Shown: one piece after another, positions 58,014 through 64,000 of the stretch
How the letters are laid out: each line of letters opens with the position of its first letter
How positions within the stretch are numbered: the stretch's first letter is position 1
Source of the DNA: Erythroxylum novogranatense
Taxonomy: Eukaryota > Streptophyta > Magnoliopsida > Malpighiales > Erythroxylaceae
Assembly (NCBI GenBank): GCA_029891385.1
Contig: CM057227.1
Span: forward strand, 57,971,567 to 58,035,566
Reading direction: 5' to 3'
DNA length: 64,000 nt
Translations under genes and position numbers: made by a program
The notes under the pieces: model-generated
Told to the model about the DNA's origin: nothing
The model's input: only the letters and a program-made list of their open reading frames with translations
Databases searched by the model: none

Positions 58014-61000
58014 TGCAACATCCCACTACCATATGGTATATATCCAAACATCCAAGGACATTCAAGTACGTATCCTATGATAATGGTATGTTAGAGCGAA
58101 ACATATATCCAACTTACACATGACATCATCTAATATAATTAAAAGTCAACAAATTTTAAAGCCATTCACTGCATTCATTGACAAAAGCTTTCACTGTATT
58201 TTACAATCCTTAAATAAATTCTAGACAAGAAACTACCAAATATAAAATTACAACTCTTCTAATGTCAGTTGACAGACCTCTGAGCCATAACTAAGTCCAA
58301 AATGTTCCTCTAATCTGGTTAAAGAAACTAGGTCTCCTGTCTCATACCTGAAAAGCCACGTTGTAATTTTTTATGAGTTTTGCGAACTCAATGAGTGAAC
58401 CATCATTGATGATTTCCCCAGATCAAGTACACAAAATCACAGATCTCACATATACTCATTCAAATCATGAATAATTCAATATTCACATTATCATGGCATA
58501 TTGTGTTGTCATTACAAATTCAGAACAAATATTTACAAATACAAATGTATATGAGACTCTAGATTCATTATTATTGTTGTGACCGAGTGCCTTTCACACA
58601 CATATACAGATACTAGCCCATTGGGCTTAGTCAGAACAGAAATCAAAAATCACAGAGCAAAGCTCTATGTGTAAGCACTTATATACTGGATACTCCGATC
58701 AGAACGCCTTTATCTGAGCATGCATTTTATGAAATGCATCAAATATAGAATATGCCATGCATAACAATCACATGTATTACACAATTAGAGTCTCATAACC
58801 ATCGGACCTAAGTCCGGCATTCAACTTTCGTTAAGAATACAAATATCAATCAGAATTTCAAAGCAATCAAAACACTTCCAATATATTCCAAAATATTAAC
58901 TCCTCGTACTTTAAGTCTGAAATTCATAAACAAATCATAAATAGTTAACAATTAGAAGTCAAACAAATTCAATCAATCTTAGGAAAAATTCATCTAGGTT
59001 GACTCATAGTATGCTTTAATATGCTATTGCCTGGTCGGTTCGTCAGTGTCTAACTGGTGTCCAATGTGCTCCTCTATATCATAGAAAACACATTTACAAA
59101 TATTACACTTTTGCACAAATGTATAAGCATGCCTTTATGCACAACTATGTATAGAAAATATGCACAATGCATGTTCAATGAAAATTTCGAGTATCTTATT
59201 GTGATCCTTATCACCATATCATTCATATATCAAAACCCTCATTAATAAATTGTACTTAGGGTTTGGACCATAATAAAATAATGTGAAACTAATTTCATAA
59301 CCCAATTGATCAATTCAGAATTTTCTAACAACATACTTTCGAGTCAACTTTGTGTGATCATTCTGATAAGGTAAATGACAAAATTAGGCAACCCTTCCTT
59401 CTAACAAGTTATTCTCCAATGTCTTAATTTTATAATGAAACTAAAATCATTCAATTTGGTTCAATAATTTAAAAGTTATACCCCAAATATTTTCAGACTA
59501 TTCTCATTATGAAACAATACACCAAACTCAACTTCCATCCAGAAATTGAAAGTTTTAGAGACTGAATTAAAATTCAATTCATTCTTGTGAGACCTCAAAT
59601 CACTATCGTGTAACATCCAAACTCCATAATAAACTTTCCTAATTTTTCCTCAACATTTCATCTTACATTTATCAATCAATCTAATTCAGAAGGCTATGAT
59701 TTTTTCTGGAGATGAAAAGCAATGTCATGTGAGTCTATTGGTTCAAGAATCAAGTCATTTAGACATCGATTGAAGAAGTTATAGCAAAAAAATTGAAGGA
59801 TGTTTAGAATAAACTCTTTCAGGAAAGCAATTAAAAGCTTCAATCGTGTGTTTGAACGATCGCGAGTTTTATCTTCAATTCGTGATCGTGCGTCTGCACG
59901 ATCATGAGGTGCACCAAAACCTGCAAAGTTTTAGCACGATCGTGATTCACAACCTTTTAATAGCGCACGATCGCTACTTGGAACTTGCTTCCTTCTTATT
60001 CTTCTTTTAACTTAATCACTTCTAAATCATCTATTATGCTTGTCTATACCCAATACAATCTCTAAACAAATTAAATTCAAACTTACACTCCAAACTTTAA
60101 AAATCTAAAACTTCATTTTCTTTATTGTAATTTTCCAATTTCTTATACTTTCATCCGATGCATATCTTTTCACTTTTATCTACTCTTTCACTTCATTCAC
60201 AATAGATCAAAATTCAAAATTATACACTAACACTAAAAATGGAACATATACGAATATTCACCAATTCCTGCACTTTTCTTTCCTTTTTTTTGCATTTCTC
60301 ATTTTCATCAACAACTTCATTTCATCGTAAACTTTCCATTTTAATTCTTTTCCCATAACATTGCATCACTTTAAACTTTTCCCTTAGTTCTAAATTCATT
60401 AAAATTCATTTCTGTTAACACTTCACATATTCATACAATAATAGTTTATCAACTTCTTGGACAGAGTACATATATTTCTACATCAATTTACAAAAACTTT
60501 TGCAAATCTCAAACCATAATCTATTTCATATAGTTTTTGAACAATTCCCATTTCACAAATCCATCATCTAGTTTATTCATCACCAAAACCACATTCTTAA
60601 ACTCCTTATGCATGTATATATTTACACCGTAAAAGCCATCAACAACAAACACTTACTTGATTCAACTATACTTCTCAGTAGTAAGAGTAACTCAATTACA
60701 CAAAAAGATTCAATATTCGTGATGGATAAGAAACAAAGAAAGAGTTCTCTACTGAATGCTTTCGATGGATATCAAAAGCTACAGTAATCACTTCCTAAAC
60801 AGAACATAAGCTACGTGTAATCTTTCCTTACTCAAATCAAACTACAAGGTTATTTTGCATGTATAACATGTCACCCAGGTAAGTCTGTTACTTATCAACA
60901 CACATACAAGCCATTTGTCACACATATATGTTGCCATGTATCACAGTATAATTGGTCCATATTTCAATATTTTTCTAAAATTCACAAAAAATTCCAAAAT

Positions 61001-61202
61001 ACCCTAAATATATCAAAATTGTCAAATCACACTTAATAACTCAATTATACCCAAAAAATGCCAATGAATGCATGTACAATCATATGAATGCGCAAAAATG
61101 TGCATGTCATATTTAACTTAAGCATGATATGCATGTTCTAATTTCTCAGTAATTTCTCATAATATACAATTATAGCCTTAATATGGATAACGAGATGTTA
61201 CA
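58014..61202 (-). repeat. 5' LTR of Gypsy-G (3,189 bp)
   Basis: Partner of 40442-43838. Better preserved signals: donor GTAAGT (GT at 60656) and acceptor TTTTCAGG (AG at 58349-58348). Lacks about 270 bp present at 42040-42300 of the partner, and has about 100 bp near 60350-60450 that the partner lacks. Confidence 0.92.
59825..59985. repeat. GATCGTGC dyads in G 5' LTR
   Basis: Words include GAACGATCGCGAG, GATCGTGCGTCTGCACGATC (a 20-bp dyad at about 59884-59903), TTAGCACGATCGTGATTC and CGCACGATCGC. Counterpart of 42525-42675. Confidence 0.85.
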
Positions 61203-61231
61203 ATTTTACCCTTTATTGTGTAGATGGCTAT
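61203..61231 (+). repeat. Copia-B 3' LTR, last visible piece
   Basis: ATTTT duplication followed by ACCCTTTATTGTGTAGATGG. Joined to 40441 it reads GGTAATTTTACCCTTTATT, the continuous pre-insertion LTR. It ends where the X-like copy begins. Confidence 0.6.
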
Positions 61232-62400
61232 TAATCTGCGATGTCTTTCGATTTTACCCTTAGAGGTCGAATCAAAAATTGAATTCCAAGGATTGCAATA
61301 TAGAGTGCAACCTCAGGTCTTCTCACTTAATTGGAACCTAATGCAATAGACCTAAGCTAGCCTAAATGTCATGAAATACAAACTAAATTGGTTAGGAAGG
61401 GGATTTGATTCTTTAAGAAAAATAACAAAATTAAACTAATTCTAAGAGAAGTGTGAAAAAAGTATTTTTGTATTTTTGGGAATAAGAAATTAAAAGTTAA
61501 AAACAATGATTAAATGTGAGAAAACCATCTTGAAAAATGAGCTTTGGCTATCATAGTTCAAAATAAATCTTGGTGGGAGTGAAAATCACTAAGTTTTCAA
61601 ATGATAAACCTTAAAGAACTCTTTAAGTCTAAGGTTTTAATCAATGAACTCCATTTCTTAAAACCTTGTTGAATGTATCTTAGTGTGTGCAATGGGTAAG
61701 TTAATGCAAGTGTTCAATTTGGGATCTGGCATCATCTCAATATCAAACACAACTAGGTAGATAAAAGAGAATTAACAAAATCACAAAAAGACATATATGA
61801 GACTTCATATATTCAAGCTCCAAGTTCTACATCAACAAACCCAATAACACAATAAATTGTTCGACACTTGATTAAACTATAATCAAGAAAATCCAACTTT
61901 AAAGCATAAATCCTAACTAAGGAGTTCATAATAATGTAGCTAAACATGAATAACTACTCCCCTTTGAAGCCTATTGAACTCAAGCCATTGCTAGATCTTC
62001 AAGAGGAAGGAAAATGCCTAGCCACACATTGCAACCAAAAACCTCACAACTAGGAATGAACCCGAGCTAACCATAGTGGATGTTGGCGGTGAAAAATGGA
62101 AGAGAAAACATATGAGACAAGTTTCCCCCCTGGGAACCCCAAAGGGAACTGTTGGCTTATGGAATATTGATGTATATATATGTCATCTCTCTCCAACTTA
62201 TCCAAAAATAGGTTTCTTTTTAAAACGAGTTGCTAGGTTGGGTTTACATAGTAGGTAGAACTTCCAAAAATGGTTCGGGTATTCAAAGGTTCATCGCGGC
62301 GACAGATAAGTTCGCCACGATGAACTTTTTTTTCTTCATTGTTGGTTCTTTCGCTGCGACGAATGTTGGACCTCTTTTTCAGAGCCCAACATCCGGAGTC
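61232..62400 (-). mobile_element. X-like element copy, left edge clear, right edge unclear
   Basis: Reversed homologue of element X: the segment near 61620-61690 mirrors the 218-bp repeat (AATGAACTCCATTTCTTAAAACC), 61960-62090 mirrors 34060-34200, and 61232-61290 mirrors 39080-39144. The dyad block at 62285-62365 corresponds in position to that of X, but the words are different. No terminal duplication was found on the right, so it may be truncated. Confidence 0.65.
62285..62365. repeat. GTTCGCCRCGATGAAC dyads in the X-like copy
   Basis: GTTCATCGCGGCGAC near 62290, GTTCGCCACGATGAAC near 62309 and TTCGCTGCGACGAA near 62350. They are of the type in solo LTR a (11926-12070), not of the type in element X. 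Confidence 0.82.
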
Positions 62401-62429
62401 ATAAACCTTGGGCTTGGGCAGTACCTTGT

Positions 62430-64000
62430 GAGGTGATTTCCAATAACCCTAAATAATCATCATCCTATAAGAGTTGAGGCCTACACTAGTCAAACACCAA
62501 AATTATAATTTGACTTTATTAAAAAAAACTGCAGTTATGAAACTCTAGTTCATTTTGAAGCCAGGAATCACCTCAATCGAAGCTCTACAGCCCGAGATAT
62601 ACTTAGAAAACTAAAGCATGCACATACCACAATTATGCTCTCCTAACTGACCCCTCACTTTCTCTCTAACAAAAATAATCATGTCAACCCAAAAAGATAC
62701 AAATTTTTATGGAGAGATAGGAAAAGATATTGGAAAACCATTGCTTCAAGAATCACTTCATTTGGCGGTCGGATGAGGAAGTTATGACCAAAAGAATCCA
62801 ACACGTTTATGCCCTTACTTGAATTTTACATGTCTTTGCGCAAATACTATAACTTTTGCTATAGATGTTGGATTGGTTTCGTTTTAAAACCAATTAAAGG
62901 AGGGTATCGAAATCTAAAACTTCTGTGAAGCATTCAAAGTGAGTTTCGGACTTTAAAATTATCAAAAATAGAACAGAAGAAGGAACTAAGATAATGCTGA
63001 CGTCATGAGACAATTGTTGATGTCATACTAAGACGGTTCGAAAAAAATGAAGAGGTATAACTTTTTTTACAAAACTCAGATTTAGGTTTTATTTATATAA
63101 ATAGAAAGAGGACTTTAATATCTACAAATTTTATGCATACCTCAAAGATCAATTCTATCATCTAGAGGATCAAATTTAGACCAGAAGATGTTCTGGCCAA
63201 ACTAAGACAATGCTGACATCATGAGACGATTGTTGACGTCATAAGAGACAATTCAACAAAATGGGTATAACTTTCAGTAAAAAGCTCAGATTTAGGTGTT
63301 CTTTAGATTAATAGAAATAGGACTTCAAGATATATAATTTTTATGAAGATGTCAAAGACTAATTCTATCATCTAGAGGATCAAATGTGAACAAGAAGATG
63401 TTCTGGCCAAACTAAGACGATGCTGAAGTCATGAGACGATTGCTAACGTCATATGAGACAATTCAGAAAAAATGGGTATAACTTTCTATATAGAACTCGG
63501 ATTCAGGTGTTCTTTAGATGAATAGAAAGAGGACTTCAAGATATACAACTTTTATAAAGATCTCAAAGATGAATTCTATCATTTAATGGATCAAATTTGG
63601 ACCAAAAGATGTTCTAGCCAAACTAAGACGATGCTGACGTCATGAGACGATTGCTGACGTCATATGAGACGATTAAGAAAAATGGGTATAACTTTTTGTA
63701 AAAAACTCGTATTCAGGTATTCTTTAGATGAATAGAAAGAGGACTTCAAGATGTACAACTTTCATGCAGACCTCAAAGACCAATTCTATCATCTAAAGGA
63801 TCAAATTTGGACCAGAAGATTTTCTAGCCAAACTAAGATGATGTTGACGTCATGAGACGATTGTTGACGTCATATGAGATGATTCAGAAAAAATAGGTAA
63901 AACTTTCTGTACAGAACTTAGATTCAAGTTTTCTTTAGATAAATAGAAAGATAACTTCAACATCTACAACTTTCATGAAGACTTTAAAGACCAATTCTAT
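62430..64000 (-). repeat. Gypsy LTR relic running off the window
   Basis: Minus-strand LTR blocks in the family order: a 'GGAATCACCTCAATCGAAG' conserved block (62571), AAATTTTTATGGAGAGATAGG (62701), CATTTGGCGGTCGGATGAGG (62759), then a tandem array to the window end. Both LTR ends are absent, so size and insertion type are unknown. Confidence 0.7.
62990..64000. repeat. Five tandem units of about 205-220 bp with TGACGTCA pairs
   Basis: Units start with GATGCTGACGTCATGAGACG near 62994, 63213, 63418, 63633 and 63837. Each has two TGACGTCA sites 20 bp apart (six exact over all units, others with one change), then AAAATGGGTATAACTTTCTGT, GGTGTTCTTTAGAT and GACTTCAAGATATACAACTT. Apart from the TGACGTCA part, the unit is the reverse complement of the unit at 15689-16215. 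Confidence 0.9.

Larger units (their letters stand above)
40442..61202 (-). mobile_element. Gypsy-G, Tekay-like Ty3/gypsy chromovirus, interrupted
   Basis: Complete element on the minus strand: 5' LTR (58014-61202), tRNA-iMet primer site (57997-58009), gag, protease, RT, RNase H and integrase with a chromodomain-like tail, polypurine tract (43839-43853), and 3' LTR (40442-43838). Perfect ATTTT target duplications flank it (40437-40441 and 61203-61207). Gypsy domain order and long LTRs point to Tekay/Del. Copia-A2 splits RNase H from integrase; without it, G is about 11.0 kb. The LTRs differ at roughly one base in ten by eye and by two sizeable indels, so it is old. Pol has many stops. Confidence 0.93.

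Overview
The window reads as intergenic chromatin of a flowering plant, probably a eudicot. It is AT-rich and built almost entirely of nested, decayed LTR retrotransposons. I found no intact host gene, tRNA, rRNA or CRISPR array. The plant assignment rests on Ty1/copia and Ty3/gypsy elements primed by initiator-methionine tRNA, a Tekay-like gypsy element with multi-kilobase LTRs, and a Tat/Athila-like remnant.

Layout, left to right. Copia-A1 (+) fills 1-9647, with its 5' LTR cut by the window edge. A Tat/Athila-like gag-pol deletion remnant follows (9653-11201). Next is a solo gypsy LTR, 'a', 11202-13753 (target-site duplication, TSD, GTTTC). A gypsy relic, 'E', spans 13856-22257. It holds a 25-bp minisatellite and is interrupted by a rearranged gypsy element at 17957-21443 (TSD CTTTA) whose two outer ends are both U5 ends. 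A decayed copia element, 'B' (22258-26244), carries a minus-strand solo copia LTR, 'C' (22784-24210). The 3' LTR of B was then split twice. One hit is gypsy LTR 'D' (26245-39750, TSD TTTTA). The other is a complete Tekay-like gypsy element, 'G', on the minus strand (40442-61202, TSD ATTTT). D contains solo LTR 'L' (27974-31129, minus) and element 'X' (33333-39144, TSD ATAAG). X in turn contains solo LTR 'P' (34796-38633, TSD CTAAG). The pol of G is interrupted by Copia-A2 (45450-55178, minus, TSD TCAGC), a second copy of the A1 family. The right edge holds an X-like copy (61232 to about 62400) and an unfinished minus-strand gypsy LTR with long tandem units (about 62430-64000).

Coding capacity is fossil. 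Gag, protease, integrase, RT and RNase H can be recognised in A1, A2, B and G, but every frame is broken by stops and small indels. The insertion order follows from the nesting: B before D and G, D before L and X, X before P, and G before A2.

The most unusual signal is a recurrent LTR and leader design. Many of these unrelated families carry an array of short self-complementary words, spaced mostly about 20-28 bp apart, with a different word in each family. Examples are AAGTCGACTT, GTTCGCCRYGGTGAAC, CGTCGCGACG, TGTCCGTTTAACGGACA, GAGCTTAAAGCTC and TGACGTCA. In the gypsy LTRs the arrays sit at a corresponding place between conserved blocks, inside what looks like an LTR-borne intron with a GTAAG donor and a TTTTCAGG acceptor. 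All comparisons were made by eye; no alignment, folding or database search was run.
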